DNA of 64,000 bases, taken from positions 1 through 64,000 of the forward strand of contig DVKB01000019.1 in NCBI GenBank assembly GCA_018716305.1, in the 5' to 3' direction. The translations under genes and the position numbers were made by a program. Shown here piece after piece: positions 52,866 to 60,805 of this stretch. Every line of letters begins with the position of its first letter. The first letter of the stretch is position 1. Source of the DNA: Candidatus Scatomonas merdigallinarum. Its GTDB lineage: Bacteria > Bacillota > Clostridia > Lachnospirales > Lachnospiraceae. The notes below the pieces were generated by a model. It searched no databases. It saw nothing but the letters and a program-made list of their open reading frames with translations, and was not told the DNA's origin.

Positions 52866-54254
52866 ATGCACCATATTATGCGTCTGGTTGCGATGGAAAT
52901 AGAGAATATTAAGAATGTCGGATATGGCAGGCTGGAGTTTTCCCAGGGGAAGAGTGGGAGTATCCTGGGCATTTACGGACAGAACGGTTCCGGGAAAACG
53001 GTAGTTGTTGACTGCATGGTACTCCTGAAGTGTTTGTTGTCCGGAAGGCGGATACCCTCTCATTTTTATCATTATATCAATGCGCTTAGCAAGAGCAGCC
53101 ATGTTACGTATGAGTTTGAGATCCGGACAGGTGAAGATGCCATGTTCGTACAATATGAAGTGGAACTGACCAAAAACGGGGAGAACAACTTCTGTCTGAG
53201 CGGAGAAAAACTCAGCATGAAGAAATTAAAAGAGGGAGAAAAGACACGTCTGACGGCGGTTTTCGATTATCAGAAAGGGGAGAAGGAACTCTTCCGCCCG
53301 TTAAAATACTATTCTGCTTTTGAGCGGGACATGGAGAGCATGGTAGCTCTGGGCGTGGCGCAGCAGACTGCAGAGAATTTCAATGAGGAGAAACAGATCT
53401 CTGAAATCGGCTCCTTCCTGTTCTCCAAAAAAGCGCAGGAAGTGTTTGGAAAAGCGCAAGGGGAAGCCGGAAAAATTTTTGCGCTGACAAAACCATTGCA
53501 GAATTATGGCCTGTATGACCTGGCAGTGATCGAGAACGCCCATTACGGGCTTCTGGCGCTGAACCTGGATACTATCCCTGTAAATGTAGACTGGCCAGAC
53601 GCCATGAAGCCGAAGATTACGGGGATCATGCTCAAACTCACGGACATCAATGTGGTGCCAAAAGAGATCTTCCCGTATGTGAAAAGCACCATTGAACAGA
53701 TCAATATTGTCATACGCTCCCTGATTCCGGATATCCGAATTGAGATCTACAATGCGTTTGAGAAGCTGACGGAGAAAGGAAAAGACGGTATCCAGTTTGA
53801 AGTTATCACGATCCGGGGGGAGGCAAGAATACCGCTGCTGTATGAGTCGGCGGGCATTAAGAAGCTGATCTCCATATGCAGTAATCTGGTAGCTTGCTAT
53901 AACCGGAAGTCTTACTGCCTGGTCGTGGATGAACTGGATTCCGGCATCTATGAATATTTGCTGGGAGAGTGCCTGGAGGTCATGCAGGAAAAAGCAAAAG
54001 GGCAGCTTATTTTTACTTCCCACAACCTGCGCCCGCTGGAAGTCCTGCAAAATGAGTTCCTGATCTATACCACCGTCAATCCGAACAACCGCTACATCAA
54101 ATCTGCCTATATTAAGAATACGCAGAATACAAGGCTCTCCTACTTGCGGAGCATCAAGCTGGGCGGACAGAAGGAGAAACTTTATAATGAGACAAATATC
54201 TATGAGATGGAACTGGCGATGCGCCGGGCCGGAAAGGTAGGCGTCCATGACTAA
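52866..54254 (+). CDS. AAA-family (OLD/AbiL-like) ATPase
   Basis: 462-residue SMC/ABC-like ATPase, apparently intact. Walker A GQNGSGKT at 38-45, a helical middle that should form the dimer or coiled-coil region, and a C-terminal head with LVVDELDSGI (Walker B/D-loop) and FTSHNLRPLEVL (H-loop). This is the layout of OLD, AbiL, Septu and PARIS-type defence ATPases. The next gene overlaps by 8 nt and encodes the start of a TOPRIM-like protein, so the pair was a two-gene module. AGGGGG lies 9 nt before the ATG at 52866. An anti-phage role is inference. Confidence 0.85.
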   Translation: MHHIMRLVAMEIENIKNVGYGRLEFSQGKSGSILGIYGQNGSGKTVVVDCMVLLKCLLSGRRIPSHFYHYINALSKSSHVTYEFEIRTGEDAMFVQYEVELTKNGENNFCLSGEKLSMKKLKEGEKTRLTAVFDYQKGEKELFRPLKYYSAFERDMESMVALGVAQQTAENFNEEKQISEIGSFLFSKKAQEVFGKAQGEAGKIFALTKPLQNYGLYDLAVIENAHYGLLALNLDTIPVNVDWPDAMKPKITGIMLKLTDINVVPKEIFPYVKSTIEQINIVIRSLIPDIRIEIYNAFEKLTEKGKDGIQFEVITIRGEARIPLLYESAGIKKLISICSNLVACYNRKSYCLVVDELDSGIYEYLLGECLEVMQEKAKGQLIFTSHNLRPLEVLQNEFLIYTTVNPNNRYIKSAYIKNTQNTRLSYLRSIKLGGQKEKLYNETNIYEMELAMRRAGKVGVHD

Positions 54255-54507
54255 AAAGATTATCCTGTTTCTGGTAGAAGGGCCCACAGATGAAGATGCG
54301 CTGGCTCTTGTGTACTCCAAACTGGTCAGGGAGCATGACCTGGAATTTGATGTCCTTCATACGGATATTACTGCCGGGGAGGACATGATACATATGGCCG
54401 AAATATTTAAACGGGTTTGCATGCCTGGCTTGCTGCCTGGGGGAAAGAAAGAGTGTCGAGTACAAATACCCGGCACTCTTTTTGAATCTTTGCCACATAG
54501 AAATTGA
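54247..54507 (+). pseudogene. Truncated TOPRIM-like nuclease gene
   Basis: Only about 60 residues look original: TKKIILFLVEGPTDEDALALVY is the start of a TOPRIM domain, with the Glu in VEG that normally binds metal. After about residue 58 the sequence reads into what looks like a terminator and unrelated DNA, ending at 86 residues. OLD-type TOPRIM partners are usually over 200 residues, so a deletion has removed most of the gene. It overlaps the ATPase stop by 8 nt. The nuclease is almost certainly inactive. Confidence 0.75.
54450..54483 (+). terminator. Terminator at the truncated TOPRIM end
   Basis: AGAGTG-t-CG-a-GTA, loop CAAA, TAC-c-CG-g-CACTCT followed by U residues. It lies inside the 3' part of the truncated frame. 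Most likely the real 3' end of the original locus was deleted up to just before this hairpin. Confidence 0.7.
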
Positions 54508-54632
54508 CGGGGCGCTTGTAAGGAGGGTATAATCGAACTGAAAAAACGGAGAATGGCAAATATGTATGGAAATATCAAAAAGAAACGCAGTGAAGAATTG
54601 AAAAGAATCTGTCCGGACAGGAGGGATCTTTG

Positions 54633-54998
54633 ATGAAACGGAAAAAATGGCCTCTGATCCTTTTTTTTATCATCCTTGCCGCGGGTCTGGCAGGAAGTTT
54701 TCTGGCCCTGCGGCCTTCCCACAGCCGGGAGGTGGAGATTCTCCGGGACGGGGAAGTACTGTACCGGCTGGATCTGAGCAAAGAGAAGGATCGGACGATT
54801 CAGATTGAATATGAGGGAAGGACCAATACGGTGGAAATCCGGGATCACCGGATCCGCATGGCAGAGGCGGAGTGCCCGGACCACACCTGTGTGGAGATGG
54901 GATGGCTGAACTCAGAGACGCCCATTGTCTGCCTGCCCAATCATCTTCTGATCCGTTTTGCGAAGCATTCCGGAGAGGTGGACAGTGTGGCGGGCTGA
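54633..54998 (+). CDS. NusG domain II-containing protein
   Basis: 121-residue membrane-anchored protein. A transmembrane segment at about 7-25 leads to a small external domain of the NusG_II type, with ECPDHTCVEMGW and PIVCLPNHLLIRF. The function is unknown; the family is usually next to Gx transporters and flavin-related or Rnf genes in Clostridia. The Gx transporter gene follows. AGGAGGG lies 8 nt before the ATG at 54633. Confidence 0.88.
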   Translation: MKRKKWPLILFFIILAAGLAGSFLALRPSHSREVEILRDGEVLYRLDLSKEKDRTIQIEYEGRTNTVEIRDHRIRMAEAECPDHTCVEMGWLNSETPIVCLPNHLLIRFAKHSGEVDSVAG

Positions 54999-55030
54999 GA
55001 GATGACAGAAGGAATTGAGGTGCAAAGATT

Positions 55031-55531
55031 CTGAAAGTAAAGAGACTGACAGAGCTGGCCCTGCTGACAGCCCTGGCTCTGATCCTGTTTATTGTAGAAA
55101 TGCGTCTGCCCAACCTGGTGCCGGTGCCGGGAGTCAAGCTGGGGCTTGCCAATATTGTAACCGTATTCGCGGTGTATCATTACCGGGCCGGGGAGGCTGC
55201 CATGATTGTATTCTGCCGGGTAGTTCTGGGAGCATTTTTCGGCGGCAGCATGCTGACGCTTCTGTACAGTCTGGCGGGGGCTCTGCTGTGTCTGGCCGGC
55301 ATGCTGCTGCTGAAGCGGGTGATTCCGGAACAGCAGCTCTGGCTCTGCAGCGCTTTCGGGGCGGTGTTCCACAATCTGGGACAGATGGCGGTGGCCTGTC
55401 TGATGGCAGGGCCGGGAATGCTGGCGTATCTTCCCTTTTTACTGGCTGCCGGATGTATTGCCGGCGCTTTTACCGGGGGCTGCGCCCAGCTGATCCTCCG
55501 GAGAAGCCGAAGAAAAAAACGGTGGATTTAA
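55031..55531 (+). CDS. Gx transporter family protein
   Basis: 166-residue integral membrane protein with five or so hydrophobic segments, resembling the Gx transporter family (PF07456, once called heptaprenyl diphosphate synthase component I). The core LGLANIVTVFAVYHYRAGEA is typical. The coding frame opens before the first ATG (55100). GAGGTG at 55017-55022 is placed for a start at CTG 55031 (L-K-V-K-R-L-T-E-L-A) or ATT 55028, giving the N-terminus expected for the family. ATG 55100 would cut off the first membrane helix. It pairs with the NusG_II gene. Confidence 0.8.
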   Translation: MKVKRLTELALLTALALILFIVEMRLPNLVPVPGVKLGLANIVTVFAVYHYRAGEAAMIVFCRVVLGAFFGGSMLTLLYSLAGALLCLAGMLLLKRVIPEQQLWLCSAFGAVFHNLGQMAVACLMAGPGMLAYLPFLLAAGCIAGAFTGGCAQLILRRSRRKKRWI

Positions 55532-55576
55532 TGAAGATTTAACATGGGGCAGAGGACTTTTTTGCAGAGTGTCTGA

Positions 55577-55615
55577 TATACTGGCGGCAATTCACAGAGG
55601 CCCTGAGAATAGAAG
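55577..55615 (+). promoter_or_regulatory. Duplicated upstream region, copy 1
   Basis: TATACT at 55577-55582 followed by GGCCCTGAGAATAGAAG (55599-55615). The same -10 and the same 17-bp sequence recur ahead of the paralog at 56413. This shows that a whole gene with its control region was duplicated. Confidence 0.7.
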
Positions 55616-55674
55616 TGACGGGAGTGAGATGACCTGTCGGCTCCCACATCATTGCATGAAAAGGAGAAGACCCC

Positions 55675-56181
55675 ATGAAGAAAAAAGTATTTGCAGTCCT
55701 TCTGGCAGCAATTTCCTGCCTGGCAGTGCCCGTTACCGCCATAGCGGAGGAAGCGGAGCAGGCGATTACCGTAAATTTAACCGCGGATCCCACCTACACC
55801 GTGACCATTCCCGCTTCTGTATCCATGGATAAAGAGGGAACAGCCGTGGAGGTAGTGGCAGAGGACGTAGAAAACCTGCAGGAGGGACAGAAAATTTCCG
55901 TGACCATTGCCGAAACCAGTGGGTACAACGATCAGATGGTAGTGGAGGCAAAGACTACCCCCAGAACATCCCTTCGATATCAGATCATCTCGGACGCAGG
56001 GGAATTGATTGAAACCAATGCTTCCACCGGCGCTGTCGGTGTCGGCAAAGAAGTGGTATCTTTCACCGGGGACGGCGCGAAACAGTATCAGATCAAGCCG
56101 GTGCTGGCGGGAAGATTTGAGTACGGCGTGGATTACACCGGAAGCATTACCTTCGGCATTGAAGTGGTGGATGTACAGTAA
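55675..56181 (+). CDS. Secreted beta-rich protein, paralog A
   Basis: 168-residue secreted protein with a signal peptide (about 1-24, ending near AIA-EE). The rest is beta-rich, with TADPTYTVTIPASVSM near 37-52 and AEDVENLQEGQKISVTI, and ends GVDYTGSITFGIEVVDVQ. Two paralogs follow at 56413 and 57790. No enzymatic motif or wall anchor is seen, so it may be a structural subunit or binding protein of a surface assembly. Function unknown. GGAGAAGACC precedes the ATG. Confidence 0.8.
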   Translation: MKKKVFAVLLAAISCLAVPVTAIAEEAEQAITVNLTADPTYTVTIPASVSMDKEGTAVEVVAEDVENLQEGQKISVTIAETSGYNDQMVVEAKTTPRTSLRYQIISDAGELIETNASTGAVGVGKEVVSFTGDGAKQYQIKPVLAGRFEYGVDYTGSITFGIEVVDVQ

Positions 56182-56223
56182 AAATCTGTGCCGGGTCAAT
56201 CGTACAGAAAAACAGACGGAAGA

Positions 56224-56266
56224 AGCCGCTGCCAGGCAGAGAGATCTGCAAAGCAGCGGCTCTTTT
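56224..56266 (+). terminator. Terminator after paralog A
   Basis: AGCCGCTGC and GCAGCGGCT form a perfect 9-bp stem, with an inner GCAGA/TCTGC, then CTTTT. It ends the first paralog's transcript before the second paralog's promoter. Confidence 0.8.
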
Positions 56267-56342
56267 CCTGGAAAAAAGAGAGAACGGAAAGATTTAACAT
56301 AGATTTTAAAGAAAGCGGAATATTTTTTTACGCAGAATCTAC

Positions 56343-56381
56343 TATACTGGAGTCGATTCGAAGCGGCCCTGAGAATAGAAG
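56343..56381 (+). promoter_or_regulatory. Duplicated upstream region, copy 2
   Basis: TATACT at 56343-56348 and GGCCCTGAGAATAGAAG at 56365-56381, matching copy 1 in sequence and spacing from the -10. Neither copy has a consensus -35, so a special activator or alternative sigma factor could be involved. Confidence 0.7.
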
Positions 56382-56412
56382 CAACAGCAGCGTGCAGAAA
56401 AGGAGAGAATGT

Positions 56413-56928
56413 ATGAAGAAAAAAGGATTGGCAGTTCTTCTGGCAGCAGTTTCCTGCCTGGCAGTACCGGTTACCGCTATGGCAGAGGAGGCAGAGCAGA
56501 CGATTACCGTGAACTTAACCGCGGATCCCACCTATACCGTGACGATCCCCTCATCTGTGTCTATGGATCAGAATGGAACGGCGGTAGACGTAGTGGCGGA
56601 GGATGTGGAAAATCTGCAGGAGGGGCAGAAGATCTCTGTGACCATCGCCGGAACCAGCTATTACAGGAACCAGCTGGTGGTAGAGGCAGACCGAGAGGAT
56701 GTCAGTGCCGGAAAAGTCCGTCAGCTCCGCTATCAGATTATCTCGGATGACGGGGAACTGATCGAGACCACAGGGCAGGATACGGCAGTGGGCAAAGAGG
56801 TGGTATCTTTTTCAGGAAACGAGACCAGACAGTATCAGATCAAACCCCTTTCCACAGAGTTCCTTGAGAGAGGCGTAGACTACAAAGGAAGCATTACCTT
56901 CGGCATCGCGGTTGTGGACGCGGAGTGA
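56413..56928 (+). CDS. Secreted beta-rich protein, paralog B
   Basis: 171-residue secreted protein highly similar to paralog A, with nearly identical signal peptide and N-terminal half but a more variable segment at about 75-140. It ends GVDYKGSITFGIAVVDAE. The most conserved part is the TVTIP...EDVENLQEGQKISVTI core. It lies 7 nt before a gene for a small anchored protein, so those two are probably one transcript. Function unknown. GGAGAG precedes the ATG. Confidence 0.8.
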   Translation: MKKKGLAVLLAAVSCLAVPVTAMAEEAEQTITVNLTADPTYTVTIPSSVSMDQNGTAVDVVAEDVENLQEGQKISVTIAGTSYYRNQLVVEADREDVSAGKVRQLRYQIISDDGELIETTGQDTAVGKEVVSFSGNETRQYQIKPLSTEFLERGVDYKGSITFGIAVVDAE

Positions 56929-56934
56929 TAAAAG

Positions 56935-57207
56935 ATGCACAGATCCAGGTGCAGAAAGAAGTGTTTTACAATACTGGCCCTGGCCGGGCTGCTGTTCCTC
57001 TGCAGTCGGCCAGCAGCCGCTGAAAGTACCCGGCTAGAACTGTATCTTCCGGAAGAGTCAGAAAATCAGGAAGAAGAGGAAGATATTTCTGCCCCCGGAA
57101 CCTTCGATGAGGCGGGCAGTGAGGCTGTGATTTTTCTGGCGGCGGCAGTATCCGGATCCGCAGGGCTGGCGTTTCTGAATCAAAAGAGGCAGAAAGCAGA
57201 TTCCTGA
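56935..57207 (+). CDS. Small surface protein with C-terminal membrane helix
   Basis: 90-residue protein with a signal peptide (about 1-28) and a C-terminal hydrophobic helix (about 65-83) followed by a short basic tail NQKRQKADS. The middle is short and acidic. Its mature start, ESTRLELYLPEE, echoes ESGRTDLTLYVPND of paralog C, so it may be a linker or anchor for the secreted paralogs. No known domain. It starts 7 nt after paralog B. Confidence 0.65.
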   Translation: MHRSRCRKKCFTILALAGLLFLCSRPAAAESTRLELYLPEESENQEEEEDISAPGTFDEAGSEAVIFLAAAVSGSAGLAFLNQKRQKADS

Positions 57208-57263
57208 GGCTTCCGAAAGAGTTTTAAAAAGAAAGAAAAACAGAAAGTAGAGAACATAGTGTG

Positions 57264-57770
57264 ATGCAGAAACAGACTGGAAAAAAGAAACTTCTGATCC
57301 TTGCCCTGACGGCAGTGATCCTGGTGGCAGCGGCAGTGATCCTCTGGCTGGTGTTTTCCCAGAAAAAAGAGGATCCTGGCCGGCAGGCGGCAGGACTTGT
57401 GGTTTCCGATGAGGCGGAAGAGTGGAACAAAGAACTGGAGGACACTTCCGGCGGCCAGCAGGGGATCAAAATTCCCGGATACGGGGAGATCACGGTGGCC
57501 AGCGGGGAGACTCACTGGAATATCACCCTTTTGAACCCGGAAGGCAACAACTGTTATTTTCAGTACGCCATTACCATCGATGAGTCGGAGACGCCCATCT
57601 ATGAGTCCGATCTTATCGAGCCTGGAAAAGCCATTACAGAATTTCAGGTATCAGAACCCCTGGAGGCGGGAGAATACGAGATTCATCTGAATATCTCCGC
57701 CTACACCATGGATGAAAATCTCTCCCCCTTAAACGGGGCGGATGTAAAGGCTGTTCTGCATGTGGTTTAA
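57264..57770 (+). CDS. Membrane-anchored external protein
   Basis: 168-residue protein with an N-terminal signal anchor (about 9-31) and an external domain of about 130 residues, probably beta-sandwich, with GYGEITVASGETHWNITLLNPEGN and a late AYTMDENL. It lies between paralogs B and C. I do not recognise the family. It may bind or organise the secreted paralogs. The start is uncertain: GTG 57261 or ATG 57264, with no clear ribosome site. Confidence 0.65.
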   Translation: MQKQTGKKKLLILALTAVILVAAAVILWLVFSQKKEDPGRQAAGLVVSDEAEEWNKELEDTSGGQQGIKIPGYGEITVASGETHWNITLLNPEGNNCYFQYAITIDESETPIYESDLIEPGKAITEFQVSEPLEAGEYEIHLNISAYTMDENLSPLNGADVKAVLHVV

Positions 57771-57789
57771 ATTCAAGGAGGATATGACA

Positions 57790-58338
57790 ATGAAGAAAGC
57801 ATTTACAGCGGCAGCGGCAATGGCAGTGGCAGTGATCTCCACCGTGGCAACCGTAAGCGCGGCCAACACCGAAAGCGGAAGAACCGACCTGACTCTGTAC
57901 GTTCCCAATGATCCGGTTTACACCATCACCGTTCCGGAGACCGTAGCGCTCAGCGCCACCGAGAACACCCAGGTACCGATTACCGCCAGCGATGTGAAGT
58001 ACATTCCCGAAGGCAAGAAGATCAGCGTGACTCTGGACAGAGGAAACGGAACCTTCGGACGACTGTATCTGGAGGGAACCAACGAGGAGACCGGCAAAGA
58101 GTATATGATGACTCTGTATGTAAAAGGCACTGAAGGAGAGTTCAAGATGGGCGCCCTGGAGAATCAGATCAGGGGTATGGAGCTCGCCTCTTTCACGGAG
58201 GACGGCACTATGAATTATGAACTGCGCCCGGCAGCTCTGAACTATCCGGATTCAACCGCGGACAATCTGACAATCCAGAAGGGTGTTCATTACACCGGAT
58301 ACCTGACCTACGGCATCGAGCTGGCGGATATTCAGTAA
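57790..58338 (+). CDS. Secreted beta-rich protein, paralog C
   Basis: 182-residue secreted protein, a more distant paralog of A and B. Signal peptide about 1-25 (to VSA-AN). It shares NDPVYTITVPETVAL, EGKKISVTLDRG and the ending GVHYTGYLTYGIELADIQ. AAGGAGG lies 8 nt before the ATG. Its stop is followed by a terminator that closes the cluster. Function unknown. Confidence 0.75.
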   Translation: MKKAFTAAAAMAVAVISTVATVSAANTESGRTDLTLYVPNDPVYTITVPETVALSATENTQVPITASDVKYIPEGKKISVTLDRGNGTFGRLYLEGTNEETGKEYMMTLYVKGTEGEFKMGALENQIRGMELASFTEDGTMNYELRPAALNYPDSTADNLTIQKGVHYTGYLTYGIELADIQ

Positions 58339-58380
58339 AAAAATTCGGAAATACGCGGAAATTTCTATCAGAAAGAAAGA

Positions 58381-58412
58381 CAGAAGAGACCCCGGGGCCT
58401 CTTCTGTTTTTA
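58381..58412 (+). terminator. Terminator after the secreted-protein cluster
   Basis: CAGAAGAG and CTCTTCTG with CCCCGGGG between form a strong stem, followed by TTTTTAT. It separates the cluster from the MarR operon. Confidence 0.85.
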
Positions 58413-58492
58413 TGCAGATTTTAGAAAATCTTTATGGGATTTCCGGGGAAAAAATAAAAAATGACAAAAAGAAAAGGATTGCCGGAAGTCTA

Positions 58493-58557
58493 TTGACATT
58501 AAAAATTTTCATTACTATAATATGTAGCATACGACAGAAAAAGTGTAGTATGCGACA
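58493..58557 (+). promoter_or_regulatory. MarR-operon promoter with tandem operators
   Basis: TTGACA at 58493-58498, a 17-bp spacer and TATAAT at 58516-58521, a near-consensus promoter. Immediately downstream are two copies of a 13-bp motif, GTAGCATACGACA (58524-58536) and GTAGTATGCGACA (58545-58557), centred 21 bp apart, so on the same helix face. Each copy is quasi-palindromic (TGT...ACA). They are the likely operator of the MarR-type repressor. Confidence 0.82.
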
Positions 58558-58578
58558 ATTAAAGAGGGAGGTGAAACG

Positions 58579-59013
58579 ATGGAGAGGCAGAGCATAGGTT
58601 CGCTGGTGAAGATTCTCAGCGAAACTATGGGACAGCGAGTGAACCGGGACTGCAAAGGCTTTAATCTGACCATGCAGCAGATGCGGATCCTTCATTTTCT
58701 GAAAGGCAGGGAGGGAAAGCAGGAAACCAGCCAGAAGGAGATCCAGGATCACCTGCGGATCGCTCATCCTACTGTTGTCAGTATTCTGCGGCTTATGGAG
58801 AGTAAAGGCTTCATCGAGATCTCGGTCAGCGACAGGGACAAGAGAATGAAAATCGTCACCCTGACCGGACAGGAGGAAAGCTTCGTCAAAGAGGTGATCC
58901 GGGGCGGCCAGGAGATGGAAAAGCGCCTGATCAGAGGCTTCAGCCAGGAGGAGCAGGAAACTCTCCGGAATTATCTCCGGAGGATGTATGAAAACATCAC
59001 TGAGGAAGAATAA
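58579..59013 (+). CDS. MarR-family repressor
   Basis: 144-residue winged-helix regulator. The MarR core is seen in QKEIQDHLRIAHPTVVSILRLMESKGFIEI and the wing in SVSDRDKRMKIVTLT. It is the first gene of an operon with two ABC exporter genes and should repress them through the operators at 58524-58557. Release by a drug or metabolite is typical of the family. GGGAGGTG precedes the ATG. Confidence 0.92.
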   Translation: MERQSIGSLVKILSETMGQRVNRDCKGFNLTMQQMRILHFLKGREGKQETSQKEIQDHLRIAHPTVVSILRLMESKGFIEISVSDRDKRMKIVTLTGQEESFVKEVIRGGQEMEKRLIRGFSQEEQETLRNYLRRMYENITEEE

Positions 59014-59077
59014 AAGGCAGTTCTGCTTTTTATGATGGGTAAAAAAGTACAGAAAATAACAAGAAAGGAAGAATTAT

Positions 59078-60805
59078 ATGAATCGGCTGCTGTTTAAATC
59101 CATACGTGAGTATAAAAAGCAATCAATTTTAACACCGCTGTTCGTAATTCTTGAGGTGTTCATGGAGGTCCTGATTCCCTTTCAGATGGCGAAGATCATT
59201 GATGAGGGAATTCAGGGACAGAATCTCGGCTATGTGATCCGGATGGGCATTCTCATGGCTCTGGTAGCCATGCTGGCTCTGATGTTCGGCGCGCTGGCCG
59301 GAAAGTTCGGCGCCCAGGCGGGAGCCGGCTACGCGAAGAATCTGCGCCACGACATTTTTTATAAGGTGCAGAGCTTTTCTTTTAAAAATATCGATCACTT
59401 TTCCACATCCGGACTGGTGACCAGGCTGACCACGGACATCACCAATGTGCAGATGGCATACATGATGACCATCCGTATGCTGGCCCGGGCGCCGATTATG
59501 ATTATCCTGTCCTGGATCATGACTATGACCATCAATGTAAAAGTGGCCATGATTTTCCTGGTAGCCATTCCGGTGCTGGGATTTGCCCTGATCTTCATCG
59601 CCAAGACGGCCCACAAATACTTTGTGCAGGTTTTTGACGAGTACGATGTGCTGAACAACACCGTACAGGAAAACGTCAACGCCGCCAGAGTGGTCAAGGC
59701 CTATGTACGGGAGGATCATGAGATCGAGAAATTCCACGGGATTTCCGGCATTGTCTTCCGGCTGTTTACCAAGGCTGAGAAGATTGTAGCCTTCAACAAC
59801 CCGGTGATGATGCTGGTGATGTACTCCGTGATTATTCTCATCGTCCTCATGGGCGGCAAGGATATCGTTGTGGGCACCATGGAGGCCGGAGAGCTGACCA
59901 GTGTGCTGGTGTACGCCCTGCAGATCCTTTCTTCTCTGATGATTGTGTCCTTTGTGTTCGTGCTGAATATGATCGCGGGAGCCTCCACGGACCGTATCGC
60001 GGAAGTGCTGCGGGAGGAGCCGGATCTGGCCAACAAGGAGCAGACTGTAAAGGAAGTTCCCAACGGAGATATTGTCTTTGACCATGTGGATTTCAGTTAT
60101 GCGGGAGAGGGCGGCAAGCTGGCCCTGAAGGATGTGAACCTGCATATCAAATCCGGGCAGATGATCGGTATCTTTGGAGGAACCGGAAGCTCCAAGAGTT
60201 CTCTGGTGCAGCTGATCCCCAGACTTTATGACGTCACCGGCGGTTCCGTAAAGGTTGGCGGCATCGATGTGCGGGATTACGATATGGAGGCTCTCCGGGA
60301 TCAGGTTTCCGTGGTTCTGCAGAAGAACGTGCTGTTTACCGGAACGATCTACGACAATATCCGCTGGGGCGATGAGAACGCCAGCGATGAGGAAGTAGAG
60401 AGAGTCTGCAAGCTGGCCCAGGCCGACGGCTTTGTAAAAGAATTTCCGGACGGTTACCGGACCATGATCGTCCAGGGAGGAAATAATGTGTCCGGCGGAC
60501 AGAAGCAGAGGCTGTGTATTGCCAGAGCTCTGCTGAAGAAGCCCAAAATTCTGATCCTGGATGATTCCACCAGCGCTGTGGATACCAAGACCGACGCTCT
60601 GATCCGTAAGGCTTTCCGGGAAGAGATCCCCGATACCACCAAGATCATTATTTCCCAGAGAGTTTCCTCCATTGAGGACGCGGATCAGATCATTGTCATT
60701 GACAACGGCCAGATCAACGGCGTGGGAACCTCCGAGGAACTCCTCAAGACCAACCAGATCTACCGGGAGGTTTATGAATCTCAGGTGAAAGGGAGGGAAG
60801 AATAA
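59078..60805 (+). CDS. ABC exporter half-transporter, degenerate site
   Basis: 575-residue half-transporter with six transmembrane segments (about 1-310) and a nucleotide-binding domain (about 335-575). Walker A GGTGSSKSSL, signature NVSGGQKQR. Walker B reads ILILDDSTSAVD: Asp replaces the catalytic Glu. This is the degenerate half of a heterodimer of the BmrCD/LmrCD type. Its stop overlaps the partner's start by 1 nt. Confidence 0.92.
   Translation: MNRLLFKSIREYKKQSILTPLFVILEVFMEVLIPFQMAKIIDEGIQGQNLGYVIRMGILMALVAMLALMFGALAGKFGAQAGAGYAKNLRHDIFYKVQSFSFKNIDHFSTSGLVTRLTTDITNVQMAYMMTIRMLARAPIMIILSWIMTMTINVKVAMIFLVAIPVLGFALIFIAKTAHKYFVQVFDEYDVLNNTVQENVNAARVVKAYVREDHEIEKFHGISGIVFRLFTKAEKIVAFNNPVMMLVMYSVIILIVLMGGKDIVVGTMEAGELTSVLVYALQILSSLMIVSFVFVLNMIAGASTDRIAEVLREEPDLANKEQTVKEVPNGDIVFDHVDFSYAGEGGKLALKDVNLHIKSGQMIGIFGGTGSSKSSLVQLIPRLYDVTGGSVKVGGIDVRDYDMEALRDQVSVVLQKNVLFTGTIYDNIRWGDENASDEEVERVCKLAQADGFVKEFPDGYRTMIVQGGNNVSGGQKQRLCIARALLKKPKILILDDSTSAVDTKTDALIRKAFREEIPDTTKIIISQRVSSIEDADQIIVIDNGQINGVGTSEELLKTNQIYREVYESQVKGREE

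Noticed and set aside
51183-54507. Prophage or CRISPR locus
   Set aside because: No integrase, structural genes or spaced repeats are present; only one IS and the ATPase/TOPRIM remnant.
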